Of a DNA stretch of 64,000 nt, positions 1-11,217 are shown in pieces. Origin of the DNA: Cyrtodaria siliqua (Eukaryota > Mollusca > Bivalvia > Adapedonta > Hiatellidae). The stretch lies in NCBI GenBank assembly GCA_037043455.1, contig JAWPHD010000095.1, forward strand, positions 310,001-374,000. The letters run 5' to 3'. The notes beneath the pieces were generated by a model, which had not been told where the DNA came from, did no database searches, and saw nothing but the letters and a program-made list of their open reading frames with translations. A program made the position numbers and the translations under genes. Each line of letters begins with the position of its first letter. Position 1 is the first letter of the stretch.

Positions 1-59
1 CCTATAATTCTTCTTCTTAATACAATTGGTTTATGTTGTAATTTTGTTTTATGTTCAAC

Positions 60-540
60 GAATACACTCAGCACATTTGAAAACGCACATCTTTTTGCTG
101 ATAAAATTTATTATGATCCCATAAAGCTACAACAACACAATTTTGTAGTATTCATGTATCATCTTTATTTTATTCATTTGCCAAATTTCATCAATATCGT
201 ACAGAAAATTCATGTATTTTTACTTATTCAAAGTTACCCACTTCATAAACCAAAGTCACAAAGTTAATATCGCGTGTGACCACCTCGAGCGTTTAACAAT
301 GCTGGCACCTTCGCTCGAGTGGTCACACGCGATATTAACTTTGTGACTTTGGTTTATGAAGTGGGTAACTTTGAATAAGTAAAAATACATTAATTTTCTG
401 TACGATATTGATGAAATTTGGCAAATGAATAAAGTAAAGATGATCTATGAATACTACAAAATTTTGTTGTTGTAGCTTTATGGGATCATAATAAATTTTA
501 TCAGCAAAAAGATGTGCGTTTTCAAATGTACTGAGTGTAT
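60..540. repeat. Large foldback (inverted repeat) element
   Basis: The left arm (about 60-291) and right arm (about 313-540) are near-perfect reverse complements, separated by a loop of roughly 20 bases containing the string aatgctggcacc. The arm tips next to the loop read cctcgagcg and cgctcgag. Only scattered mismatches and single-base indels separate the arms, so it is either young or kept alike by conversion. It looks like a foldback or MITE-type non-autonomous DNA element. No transposase is present, and the small open frames on both strands come from the inverted symmetry. Confidence 0.85.
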
Positions 541-1499
541 GTCCCTGCATGTTATTAACAATTCATTCGCAGACCTTAGGATCTTGTTTTATCATGCAAA
601 TAATAATCATGCATTTTATCATGATGCAAAAAAGCAACATTCGAAAAACAGACAGTTTGTTATTTGGATCTATATTGATCACAAAGCCGTGTAAATAAAA
701 CTAAAGTTATATAGCCATATAACAGTTATATTATATATATAAGGATATTGCTGGTAAGAGAAAATAATAGTTACGAAAAACAGTTTCATACCATTCGCCT
801 GATATGTATTATTATAAGTTACCACCAACATGTTCATCACTTCTACCCAGTTACCGTCTCCGTCCGCCTCCATGTTCATCGAAGGGAGGATTTAACTGTC
901 TATAGTATGATATAAACAAAGAAGTAGGTAGAATAGTCGAACAGGAAAAGTAACTTACACAGATTACAGTCAACCAAAACCACACATGCTGAATATGATA
1001 CTGTATTCTTTCCAGATACCGCCATATAATTCGCATTACCTCTTAACTGTACACTCATATATTTATTAAACTTTTAATTTAAACTACTTCGATTATTTCC
1101 GTTTATGAAACAGTTGCAATAAATGATGCAGATGCAATGTTTATTTAGACATAATATGCCAAAACATACGCAATATGCATAAAGCAAAGAACTAGACGTG
1201 GTTAAAAATTTCTTCCTAGAAACTGTCTAAACATTCCAAAATGTGAAATTGGGATAGCTGATAACATATTAGAGACTGATGTAATATGCTAACTACTCTT
1301 AGTATAAATGCTGGTCACATCCTGCCCGTCAGATTTTACACAACAAAAATGTTGCATTCCTGAAATGAAGTTACTGTGTAATTTATTTGAATGTTTGTTA
1401 GAAAAAACTAGAATAAAACCGTAAATTAATTTCTTACTATATAAAAACCTGTCTTCAAAAGTAGATACAAAAGTTAAACAGAAATGTAACATTTACAGA

Positions 1500-1665
1500 A
1501 TGAAGTCAACCAACAACACGCAAGAAAACAACAACAAAAACACAATGATAATTAGAAGCAAAGTATGCGACAACACACACATAAACTGTCGTACCGACTT
1601 GAAACGGTCGGTGGCAATAAATGCCTCTGGAGGTTTAAACCGCACTCCTTATTTTGAATATGGCG
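1500..1665 (-). mobile_element. PLE 3'-tail fragment
   Basis: This matches the 3' UTR core of the PLE-derived repeat family. The marker strings cgacttgaaacggtcggtgg and ggtttaaaccg lie in the same order as in the copies at 3.7 kb and 5.5 kb. It is minus-oriented relative to the RT open frame at 22.4-24.5 kb and heavily diverged. Confidence 0.6.
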
Positions 1666-1686
1666 CTAAAGTGGTGCTAACATAAC

Positions 1687-1687
<1 letters not shown>

Positions 1688-1722
<35 letters not shown>
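1688..1722. repeat. (GA)n microsatellite
   Basis: An uninterrupted dinucleotide run of about 17 GA units, 90 bases upstream of the first exon's acceptor. Confidence 0.95.
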
Positions 1723-1725
<3 letters not shown>

Positions 1726-1810
1726 AATTATAGTTTCGAAATTCTTCATTGATTGCGGCAAATAGACTGCATATATATATTTCATATTCTACTTACTAAT
1801 ACCGATACAG

Positions 1811-1930
1811 GTCTATGCGATACACTAAATGGTGAGTGTGAGCATATATGCCTCCCGATAGGAAGTGACAGGACATGCCTATGTGAATACGGATTTCAGC
1901 TTGACAACAACAACGAAACATGCTCATCAG
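1811..1930 (+). CDS. Exon: LRP-type EGF-like domain before the propeller
   Basis: A 120-bp phase 1-1 exon with acceptor gatacag and donor cag|gtaatt. It codes for one EGF domain with six cysteines; recognisable parts are LCDTLNGECEHICLP and CLCEYGFQL. The pattern CxxxxGxCxHxCLP followed by CxCxxGF is that of EGF domains next to YWTD propellers in LDLR/LRP receptors. It ends in phase 1 with G, which with the first two bases of the next exon (TA) makes Val and leads into the propeller. The open frame continues for about 80 codons past the donor, but that part does not resemble protein. No signal peptide or LDLa repeats are visible upstream, so the true start of the gene lies outside the window or was not recognised. 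Confidence 0.85.
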
Positions 1931-3069
1931 GTAATTATTTGATTGTTAAGGTCATGCAATACTTTAAACGAAAAATAAAGAATACCATGACAGTTTATAA
2001 AACTAAAGTTACAAATTTCATAAAAGCATTGTTACAGAGCATAATATTAACAACTATGGATTACTGCATTCAACTTAAAAATAAGGAGGCCCTATATGGC
2101 CGCAACTTTGCACATTGTTGCGAAGAATTACAATTATTTTCTCATGTGAATTTGTACAGAAAGAAAGTCATACATATGTAACCATATTTATCCACGATAT
2201 TCACAGTTTAAACAAAACACAAACAGATAGTATGAAAGGGGAACATTGGAAATCGAACACGACAAATACAACGTATTGCAGAAACTGTTTGATTGAGATG
2301 TTTCATGAACGGTAGTGAACAATGCTTGCTACGTTTCACGCCCTCTAACACCGGGTTGCGCAGAACTCAATATTCAAAACGTCAATAGTAAGAACATTTG
2401 ATTCATCCAGAAGAAGGTATGAATATGACGGTGAATATGGATCCTTCAATGAGGTATATTCATACCATTCTATGGCCATCGGCAAATGAACTCATGTTCT
2501 AACAAAATGATTTGCCGTAAACGAGAAAACAATAGGCGAAATAACAAAATGGAAATTAGCTGAGATCGGAGGAGGATATAGCCTCTTAAATAGTACAGAT
2601 GAACACGTTTAGAAACAGCATCTTATATAATTAGGACCTTACAGGAGTTTCTGTTTAATATTAAATAGGCACGAAAGTGAGATTATCTTTTTTCCAAATT
2701 CAACATTGCCACTTAACACAACGTTATTCATGAAGCTGACTAGAATCGTACATGAGTACCTGTGTTTTACTTTTTTGTGTCGTCTTTTTAAAATTGATTG
2801 AATTAAATGTTGTTTAACGGCTCACCAACACAGTATATGTTATGTAGAGCCGCCCCAGAGAGAGGGGAAGGATACATAGGAACCGTGCCCTACTCTTATT
2901 ATCGAATATATTCCTATGGTTCTTTAACGTGCTCGGAGGATGGACAGGTACACGATCCCTGAGTTATAGACGTGTTTATTGAACACATTCTCACTTGCCG
3001 AAACTCCTTAATCGGTTCATTTTAATTACTACATTTACATATATAGAGTTATACGTTTATACATTCCAG
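1931..3069 (+). other. Intron with repeat family B fragment
   Basis: Non-coding. About 2290-2650 is a minus-oriented copy of an interspersed repeat (family B) that recurs at about 13427-13945 and 28934-29420 on the plus strand, with a short fragment at about 12035-12112. Markers are catgaacggtagtgaacaat, cgccctctaacaccgggttg and a block containing gacggtgaatatgg. Nothing else was recognised. Confidence 0.6.
2290..2650 (-). repeat. Interspersed repeat family B copy
   Basis: This is the reverse complement of parts of the copies at 13.4-13.9 kb and 28.9-29.4 kb, in the same block order: the 'contact' block with ctaccgttcat, the aacccggggctagagggcgt block, and the block around cgccgtatgcat. No coding capacity is visible, so the parent element is unknown. 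Confidence 0.65.
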
Positions 3070-3300
3070 TACCAATATATGACAATTTTCTGCTAACCGT
3101 TGATTGGACCCATAACAAAATATATCAAGTGTCCTTGAACACCGATGACGTCAATGCTTTAGATAGTGACACAGCTGGATCTCCATGCGCAGTTGCTTAC
3201 AACCACGTGACCAAACAAGTAGTTTGGGGCGAAACTACCAGCGGGCGTGTAAACATTATTGGGATTACCGGCACGGGATTCCGAATGCTCAGTGACACTG
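3070..3300 (+). CDS. Exon: YWTD propeller blades 1-2
   Basis: A 231-bp phase 1-1 exon with acceptor cattccag and donor actg|gtaaag. Its 77 codons start with PIYDNFLLTVDWTHNKIY, the first propeller strands that follow the EGF domain in LRP-type receptors. They continue through a second blade (AVAYNHVTKQVVWGETTSG). The class B signature is degenerate here (VVWG where YWTD is usual). Joined to exon 4736 it makes an Ala codon and keeps the frame. The assignment rests on the blade pattern and the continuous splice phase. Confidence 0.88.
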
Positions 3301-4735
3301 GTAAAGAAAAAGGAAGCATATACTTGCAATCATTTTAAAATATTAACAGTTTTTTACAGATAATTTTATCCTTTTGGTTTTCGTATCCTAGATTGGTTTT
3401 CTCGTTGACTGCAATTGCTGTGGTTAATCAGTATACTTCTGGATATGTCCTGAAGTGTTCTAATTATGTATTTTCATACAATTTTACAACAACATTTAAG
3501 TGTATGCTAATTTCTCTGAATGTGGACTTTATTGTAAGAGAATTCCTTTTGATGGGATGTACATTCGGCTACAATTACACTAGCGCTGAAGACAGTATGT
3601 TGTGTACGCATAAAACCGATTTAAGCTAACCAGTAGGCCATACTGCCTACTGACTGTTCCAAGACTGTAAAGAAATACAAAAAAGATCGGACAGGAAAAG
3701 TAGCATTCAAGGAGGACAGTCAACCACAAAACACAAAAACAAACATGCAAACAGACAAACAAGAAGGCAAAAGTTATAATAAAAGTAAACGACATCACAA
3801 ACACAAAAGGGTTGACAATAGGGCTACCGCCTTGGAACGGTCAGTGGCAAAGTAGGCCACTGGGGTTTAAACCGGTTCTAGGGTGCACCAAACCTCACAC
3901 TTACCCTACTGTCATCCCATTAAAACAGGACAGTGTAAATAAAGAAATCCCCGCCATGATCTAATCTCTAACCAACAAGGCAGCATCAATAGGCAATATA
4001 AGTAAAACACAAATATGCTCGTGTAAATATAATACAAAAAAACAATAGTCTGGAAAGCCACAATTAAGGTACTCAATCACTTGGCAGAAGCCAGAGCAGT
4101 AAGAGAATAAACCATTAAGGGCACGACAAGAAAGATCATAGACAAACATCAAACGCCACCGTCCCAATGGGCTTTAGGTAGGCGTCATCATAGGGTCCAC
4201 AGCCTGTCCGGTCATCGTACAATTAAAGAGGAAAGCATAGTGGCGAACTGTAAAAGGGTCCACCACCAAGCATGCAGTACGTTGTAAAATGATAGGGTCA
4301 TAACCTCTTTTGATAAACTTTTTAACAAGTTTAACAAAGATGGTAACCCTATCTTCACCACTCTTTGTTATTTGTGTTTGTGTATTGCCCTTTCATTGTA
4401 TACTCGTATTTGGTACATATGGGATCTACGGTACCATTGCATTTGAGGGCTGTGGTTTCTATAGGCCTTTTTGTTTTCTCATTTTTGAATTATCTAGAAA
4501 CTCGTTGGTAAATTTAACTGAATAACGCACATAAACCGAACGTTGATTACACGTGATGTTCTATCTTAATAATATCTCAGAATGTGTTCTTGTTATTCAC
4601 AAACATTAGAAACACATCATCAATATTTAAGTACAATAATATGTTTTTATATACTATCATTGAAACCACCACCCACTTGGAAAACTGAATTCGGAAAAAT
4701 GCAAGTTTTGATTTCTGAAAATGTGTCAATTACAG
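3301..4735 (+). other. Intron with PLE tail and a coding-like relic
   Basis: It holds a coding-like segment at about 3375-3470 that resembles two segments in every unit of the EGF array (see findings), and a PLE 3' end at 3660-4340. The flank 3629-3662 carries a short fragment of the same family in the opposite direction. The remainder is unremarkable AT-rich sequence. Confidence 0.6.
3660..4340 (-). mobile_element. 5'-truncated PLE copy (RT C-terminus plus 3' UTR)
   Basis: Read on the minus strand it begins with an open frame for the last 45 or so residues of the PLE protein (GYDPIILQRTACLVVDP, then a stop after MMTPT). A 3' UTR of about 0.5 kb follows. The coding part aligns with 22830-23000 downstream of the RT domain, which ties this repeat family to the element. 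No endonuclease domain follows the RT C-terminus. Confidence 0.75.
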
Positions 4736-4922
4736 CTGTATATGGATCTATTCCTGACCGAGTTGCTATTGATCATACAAGTGGGAATATATTCTACACA
4801 CTGGTACCGACAATATCATCTGGATTAACTGGAGTTGGTGTCATAGGTCCAAACGGGACTCACAAGATACTGATAGCTGGTGGTGGACGCCCACGTGATA
4901 TTGTCGTTGATCCAGCAGAAGG
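4736..4922 (+). CDS. Exon: YWTD propeller blades 2-4
   Basis: A 187-bp exon entering in phase 1 and leaving in phase 2, with acceptor caattacag and donor gaagg|gtaaat. It codes for VYGSIPDRVAIDHTSGNIFY, a third blade with an IFYT strand, and later GGGRPRDIVVDPAEG, the start of the fourth blade. The VAIDHTSGNIFYT and IVVDPAEG strands are typical of LDLR class B repeats. The frame upstream of the acceptor is also open but not propeller-like, so the acceptor at 4735/4736 is preferred. Confidence 0.87.
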
Positions 4923-6534
4923 GTAAATTTAATATATCTTTTAATTTATTATGATGCATTTAATTTCACCGTGTCGGCGAGGGCCACCCTTCCATGTAAC
5001 TTCCAATATATTGAGCATTTAAGTATTACAATAAAATATAAAAATGACAGAATGTTAAATTTACATGATAAGAAAGTTATTAAATGGGCATGTTTGTTTT
5101 CCTTTCTATCTATTTTTGAGGTAGTCAGCGAATGATTCGTGCTTGGCAATTTTACTCTTAATTACAGAAAAGATCAAGACTTCATTATCTTAAATCCAGT
5201 TTTATTTTAAGGTGTTAAGAACTCTATTATTAAAGATCAAGGCAAACGTACTTTCTGTAACGTTATGTGTTTCGTGAAGGGAGATAATTCGTGTGATACT
5301 GTCTTATTTTTTAAAGAGCTCGCGATAACCTTTGCCTGCAAAGAGTATTCCTTTATCCGAATCAAAATGGTTACCTCATGTTAATTAAAAGTAGAACAGG
5401 AAATGTAGCATTGAAAGACTACAGTCAGCCACAAACAATCATATAAACAAACAATAATTAAAAAGAATAATAAAAAGCAAGGTATGACATCACAAACGTA
5501 AAAGGATTGACAATAGCGCTATAAAAACTGGAACGGTCAATGGCAAAAAGGCCGCTGGAGGTTTAAACCAGTTTCCAGGGTGCACCAAATCTCACTCTTA
5601 TCCTATTGTCATCCTAATAAAACGGGACAATCTAAAAAAGATATCCCGGCCACGTTATATTGTCTAACAAACAAGGCTGCAATGGAAGTTGATAGGCAAT
5701 GTAAGTATAACACATATATAATACACGTATAAATATAACAAAAAGCCTAGACGGCTACAAAGCAATTACTCAATTGCTTGGCAGAAGCCAGAGCAACAAG
5801 AGAACAAACCATCAAATGTACGACAAGACAAGATTTAAGTTAAACATTAAAAGTATTTATACGTGCATAAGAAAAGAGTTTTAATCAACTAATAAATCAA
5901 GATATAGTAATTCTAGTTTCATATCGATAATCAGTTCTGATATACTTTATTCTCATACATCTTAAGGCGCTTCAAAACATGAGGAGATTTGTAGCAAAAG
6001 TATGAGAAACACACACAAATACTTAGCTAATCTGATGCTCTGTTTATTAGCTTATTACCTGCTCATGAATAAATAGAACGTTACTTTCAGTCTTCAAAGC
6101 AATTTAAAACTATGTGTATGTATGGTTCAATGCATACTACATTTAGTCTAACATCGTTTACATTATTAATACTAACGCATTCATACAGTTACGGGGACAA
6201 GGGGATACCAATGAACATAGTCCCAGATTGTTCAGTTAATAAATTTCAATTTGCAAATGTATGTTATCAGACAAATTTAAAACCTGGGTTACACGAATAC
6301 AAACTGTTTTACATATACATTAACTTACCACAAACTAATGATCGAGCTTGTTTTAAAGTGGTCGTATATCATCAGTTAGTATGCCCGTTGTTAAACCGTA
6401 TATCAAATTAATCATTGCAGGTTCAATAGAATAACGCCACATAAACATAACGGTAGTCCCAATGCTTCTAACAAGTAGTTATTTGTTAATTTCCTAAGAG
6501 TTGACTTCAGTTTTAAAACGCACCTCTGCTTCAG
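4923..6534 (+). other. Intron with PLE tail
   Basis: Contains a PLE 3' tail at about 5386-5850 (minus). The remaining sequence, including a 99-codon open frame at 6112-6411, shows no family resemblance and no convincing splice-site pair. Confidence 0.55.
5386..5850 (-). mobile_element. PLE 3'-tail copy
   Basis: It has the same block order as 3660-4340: a terminal block with gaacaggaaatgtagcattg, the core actggaacggtcaatggc with ggtttaaacca, and cttggcagaagccagagcaa. It lacks the RT C-terminal coding part, so it is more strongly 5' truncated. Confidence 0.75.
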
Positions 6535-6665
6535 CTTGTTGTTTTGGACAGACCACAACGATATCTTACCTTTCGTATGGAGGGCAAACATGGACGGATC
6601 GTCTATCAGCAACATTATAACAACCAATATCAAATGGCCTAATGGAATTGCCATTGATTATAGAG
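6535..6665 (+). CDS. Exon: YWTD propeller blade 4
   Basis: A 131-bp exon entering in phase 2 and leaving in phase 1, with acceptor tgcttcag and donor agag|gtacat. It codes for LLFWTDHNDILPFVWRANMD, the best match in the gene to the YWTD motif (LFWTD), then WPNGIAIDYR, the classic 'WPNGLAID' strand of LDLR class B repeats. This exon alone identifies the family. It was too short to stand out as an open frame and was found from the motif. Confidence 0.92.
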
Positions 6666-6730
6666 GTACATACATATAAATATACATTAAAATAAAAGAA
6701 ATCGAATTCCAAATCAATACAATACTGTTC

Positions 6731-6893
6731 TAATTGATATTCTGTATGCTGGTAAGAACTAGCTCAAGATGAAACACCAAACACTAATTGATGTTCTGTA
6801 TGCTGGTAAGAACTAGCTCAAGATGAAACACCAAACACTAATTGGTATTCTGTATGCTGATAAGAACTAGCTCAAGATAAAACACCAAACACT
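6731..6893. repeat. Three tandem copies of a 54-bp repeat
   Basis: Copies start at about 6733, 6787 and 6841. Each contains ttctgtatgctggtaagaac, with one or two substitutions between copies. It lies in the intron just after the LFWTD exon. Confidence 0.9.
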
Positions 6894-7738
6894 CGCAAAA
6901 GAGATTATTACAAACAATTGTGTTTACTGAACATTTATATAATGCACCTTTTTTAAAACTTAAAGTGTGAAACATCTCACACATACACACAAGGGTTGAC
7001 TATTACGGGGTCTCGCCTTAATTCCATTAAGCGATGTGAAAGCTTATATTAGTAACGAATACTTGGACAATAAAACATGTTTAAAAATATGTTTTACTGA
7101 GCAAATGCGATAACCTGTTTAAAATTACTTACTACATGTTTTAATTTTACAATATGCAAACCTTATTAGCCGAAATTAAGGTTTTATTTCATACTCCAGC
7201 CAACCCCGTTTTCGCTTCTTTGAGAAGGGATTGGATGGGGTATGAAAGTTAATACTCGGACCACGTAATGAATATGAGACAGGTGAAACATCAGTGGCAA
7301 GGTGCCGCTGGGAAATCGCCTTCAATGCTATATTTTATCTTAGGAGACCTTATTTCGTTTGAAATCTTTACAAATGGTGTTTCAGTGTGTTACAATCACA
7401 TCTCACATTTGTAAAATGTCTTGCTTGCGTATAATCCGGAATAGCTCATATGGCACAAGCATGTACTTGTTTTTATTTGAGGCAAGTATCAAATGTGCAA
7501 ATTGAAGGTTTAATAATAAAATCTCAAGATGGAACGTCAGTTATATATCGATTTCTCGACGTGATTAAATGAGAGGAAAATTTGTTCAGCTGAAAAACAA
7601 CATTGAATACTTAAATTCAAGACCAAAATGAGAATATTTGTGTAGCAACTTCAGTTTAAAGCATGTAGCTATATCTTGTAATGTTCTGACATAACTGATT
7701 TACTCGATATTATGGAGTTAATATATATTCGCTTTCAG
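6894..7738 (+). other. Rest of the intron between propeller exons
   Basis: The intron begins at 6666. Beyond the 54-bp tandem repeat I see no recognisable element in this stretch. Confidence 0.5.
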
Positions 7739-7892
7739 AAAAGCGGTTATACGTAACCGACGGTTTCTTAAACACTATCCAGCGATGTACATACACGGGG
7801 ACGTGTTCGGAGATATACAAAGACGCTGGAGCCCATTTGATGGATATAGAACTGCTAGGAGATTATCTGTACTTCACGGCTTGGAACAGACA
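7739..7892 (+). CDS. Exon: YWTD propeller blades 5-6
   Basis: A 154-bp exon entering in phase 1 and leaving in phase 2, with acceptor cgctttcag and donor agaca|gtaaga. It codes for KRLYVTDGFLNTIQRCTYTG (blade 5, LYVTD variant) and then IELLGDYLYFTAWNRQ (blade 6, LYFTAW, matching the usual 'LYWTDW'). Two cysteines in QRCTYTGTC may form a local disulphide within the blade, which is an inference. Confidence 0.9.
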
Positions 7893-8038
7893 GTAAGAGT
7901 GTAGAATATTATATATATATATACTCAGTAGTATATGTTACATACTCAATATTGTGTAACTGTGTTAAATATACCTTTCTCATTTTATTATTAGCTCGAC
8001 TATTCGAAGAATAAGAGAGCTTATGTAATCACCCCGGG

Positions 8039-8090
8039 GTCGGCGTCGGCGTCGGCGTCGGCGTTGGCGTTGGCGTCGGCGTCGGCGTCC
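8039..8090. repeat. (GGCGTC)n hexamer array
   Basis: About eight GGCGTC or GGCGTT units, just inside the left inverted repeat. Confidence 0.93.
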
Positions 8091-8700
8091 CACATCAAGG
8101 TTTGCGTGTAAGCTGTGTTTACAAGTCTATATCTCTTACATTTCTTATCCTACCACAACCAAATTTGTTCATGGGCTTCCTTGTAGCATTATCTTAAGGG
8201 CTGCATAAGCAATTTTGGTTCCTGTAACCCATGGGCTCCCATGGAACCCAAATTATGATAGCCCATAAAATGTGCCCCATTTCACATCAAATTTTGCGTG
8301 TAAGCTGTGTTTACAAGTCTATATCTCTTACAATTCTTACCCTAGCACAACCAAATTTGGCCATTAGCTTCCTCATAGCATTATCGTAAGGGCTGCTTAA
8401 GTAATTTGGTTCCTGTAACCCCTGGGCCCCATGGAACCCAAATTCTGATAGCCCTTAAAATATGTCTGTTTCACATCAAATTTTGCGTGTAAGCTGTGTT
8501 TACAGGTCTATATCTCTTGCATTTTTTTCCCTAGCTGAACTAAATTTTGGAATTGGTTTCCTTATAGTATGTTGTAAAGGGTTGGATAAGTAATTTTGTC
8601 TTCTGCAAATTCTGGGCTCCCATGGAACCCAAATTGTGATGGCCCATAAAATGTGCAATAAAGGCAGATCTAGGTTTGCATGTAAGCATGTATGCATGTA
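8091..8700. repeat. ~190-bp tandem repeat, about 3 copies
   Basis: The marker tttgcgtgtaagctgtgttt recurs near 8100, 8290 and 8480. Each copy also contains a cccatggaacccaaatt block. A fourth copy starts at about 8663 and is cut short. Confidence 0.85.
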
Positions 8701-8769
8701 TATATATATAATTATGGTTTGGGATTTGTTATAGCATTATGCATCTTATTACTTCGCCCATATTGGGGC

Positions 8770-10215
8770 CTGGGCTCCCTCCTCTCCCCTCCCCCCCCTC
8801 TACCCCCGCCCCCACTCCCCTCCACACTCGCCCCAGACTTGAAACATTTTTTTTTTTTTTTACATATTTCTGTGTTGCTTTTGTCAATTCTTACACATAT
8901 ATGTTGCAACCCTCCCCGCCCCCTACCCCACTCCCCCCGCCTCTCACCCCATGACCCCACCCACAACGCCCCACACTTGAATTTTTTATTTTTTTTAAAA
9001 ATATTTCTGTGTTGTTTTAGTCAATTCTTACACATATATGTTGCACCCCCCCCCCCCCCCCCCCCCCAGTCTCACCCCATCACCCCCACCCCACCCCGCC
9101 CCAGACTTGAAAACTTTTTTCTTTTTTTTTTTACATATTTCTGTGTTGCTTTTGTCAGTTCTAACACATATATGTTGCAACCCTCCCCGTACACCTCCGC
9201 CCCCCGCCTCTCACCCCATCACCCCACCCACCACGCCCCACACTTGATTTTTTTTTTTTTACATATTTCTTCGTTGTTTTAGTCAATTCTTACACACATA
9301 TGTTGACCCCCCCCCCCCCCCCCCCCCAAACCCACAACGCACTCCCACCTCTCACCCCATCACCCCAACCCCACCCCAGACTTTAAACTTGTTTTTTTTT
9401 TCTTTACATATTTCTTTGTTGTTTTAGTTTTAGTCAATTTTTACACATATATGTTGCCCCCCCCCCCCCAACCCACTCCTGCCTCCCCCCTCACCCCCGC
9501 ACCACAACCACCCACCGCCCTAACCCCCCACTTGAAACTATTATAATTTTTTTTTTACATATTTCTGTGTTGCTTTTGTCAATTCTTACACATATATGTT
9601 GCAACCCCCTCCACCTCCCCACCCCTCTCACCCCATCACACCCCTCCCCGCCACACACTTGGATTTTTTTTTTTTTTTTACATATTTGTTTGTTGTTTTA
9701 GTCAATTCTTACACACATATGTTGCTCCCCACCACCCCCCACTTGAAATTATTATATATTTTTTTTTACATATTTCTGTGTTGCTTTTGTCAATTCTTAC
9801 ACATATATGTTGCAACCTCCCTCCCTCCCCCTCTCACCCCATCCCCCCCCCACCCCGCCCCACACTTGGAAGTTTTTTTTTCTTTTTCATATTTGTTTGT
9901 TGTTTTAGTCAATTCTTACACACATTTGTTGCCCCCTCCGCCCCCGCCTCCTGCCCTCCCCACAACCCACTCCCGCTCCCCCCACCGAACCCCCACTTGA
10001 AAATCTATTTTTTTTATAATTATTTTTTACATATGTCTGTGTTGTTTCAGTCCTTTCTTGCACATATATGTTGCCCTCACCACCCCCACTCCCCCCACCA
10101 TCCACCCCTGCCTCTTTCCCACCCCCACCCCGCACCCCATTCAAAACTCTAGTTTTTTAAAAAAAATCACATATTTCTGTGTAGTTTTGGTCAATTCTTA
10201 CACATAGTTATGTTG
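8770..10215. repeat. Pyrimidine-tract minisatellite
   Basis: About eleven copies, 90-150 bp each, alternate a C-rich block, a T-tract and a conserved linker with catatttctgtgttg and caattcttacacatatatg. C homopolymers reach 22 (9046-9067) and 21 bases (9307-9327). All strong tracts have pyrimidines on the + strand. Open frames here are artefacts of composition (proline/phenylalanine-rich). Confidence 0.92.
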
Positions 10216-11217
10216 TGCTCCCAGCCCCACCCCACATTGTTGTAGCCTTGTTTTCTGATGGTATATACTAGCTATAAATTTATTATTCTCCGAAAAATCG
10301 AATAGTCGAGCTGCGCTGTTCTCCGACAGCTCTTGTTAAATTTATATCAAATAGGTACTTATTTGTATGAAACATTACAACTAACACGTTATCAAATGGG
10401 CTCCGTCACAATACCGATGTATATACATCCTGACTGTAACTGTTTACATTCATGTACAGTGGGTGTTAAATAGCTATACCATACTCATAACCATGAATAT
10501 GATCATGATATAAACACTATTTTGCAATACGAGAATATTTATCTAAATTAAGGTATCATTCATGTAAATTGAACAGCCTAGAATATTTATAATTTTTTTA
10601 ACTTTTTATTGGCGGCTACTACCGAGATAGAATAATACATTTTGTTTTTATATGACATTATTGATGGAGAATGTTTTAGGCATTTTTAATGTCAAATTTC
10701 AAATTGACATGTTTAAACTTAATCCAAAAGTACAACCCATTTGTTGCTCCTCCGTTATGAGGTTCTTACACCATTAATAAGAGTAACCATTAAATTAAAT
10801 ATGATCGATAACGATAGGAACTATTCAAGCTATACAACATTTTCATTGCTTATTGTGGTATGGATTTGCCTCTAAATAAAAAACGTAAAAAGTGGACTGA
10901 GAGAACGGTATGAAAAGTGCTTATCAAAGTCGTAAATAAGGGTATGAGCCCCTCCTTAATCTGAAACTTTGGACTCGCCCCTGACCACATTTACTGGCTA
11001 CTAGTTTCCATCTGTTTATTACTTCTGTTCTTATTCTTGCACCTCGATATGTACGTGTGATTACCGACGTAATGTGTACACATCAGTAGTGGTATTACCT
11101 ATTGGTCCTTTAGGATCAACAAGCTTAATCTTTGTAGTTTTAACGTAGAATACCGCGTAAGTCTTGCCAGGGGGCGTGAGCGGTTTTGCATTACCTCTCA
11201 TAAACAGACTCAATAAA

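Larger units (their letters stand above)
541..1810. other. Non-coding sequence upstream of the first visible exon
   Basis: No supported exon was found here. It contains a short fragment of the PLE 3' tail (about 925-990, minus orientation), a longer one at about 1500-1665, and a GA microsatellite at 1688-1722. It is probably an intron or 5' flank of the receptor gene, because the exon at 1811 is internal: it starts in phase 1 after an acceptor. Confidence 0.6.
7993..10312. mobile_element. Inverted-repeat-bounded element carrying satellite arrays
   Basis: The left end (agctcgactattcga, 7993-8007) is exactly repeated in reverse complement at the right end (10298-10312), with weaker similarity inward (agaataa). 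Inside, in order, are a GGCGTC hexamer array (8039-8090), about three copies of a 190-bp repeat, and a pyrimidine-tract minisatellite. No transposase frame is seen, so it would be non-autonomous. Elements with these ends and GGCGTC runs are common in bivalve genomes in my recollection; that point is knowledge, not sequence evidence. Confidence 0.75.

Noticed and set aside
335..694. Open frames at the window start on both strands
   Set aside because: They lie in or beside the foldback arms and mirror each other; no protein family was recognised.
6112..6411. 99-codon frame with a hydrophobic start, considered as a signal peptide or extra exon
   Set aside because: It lies inside the intron between two propeller exons whose phases already join, and shows no domain or good splice-site pair.
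8692..10152. Long proline/phenylalanine-rich frames on both strands
   Set aside because: They are a by-product of C- and T-tracts in the minisatellite.
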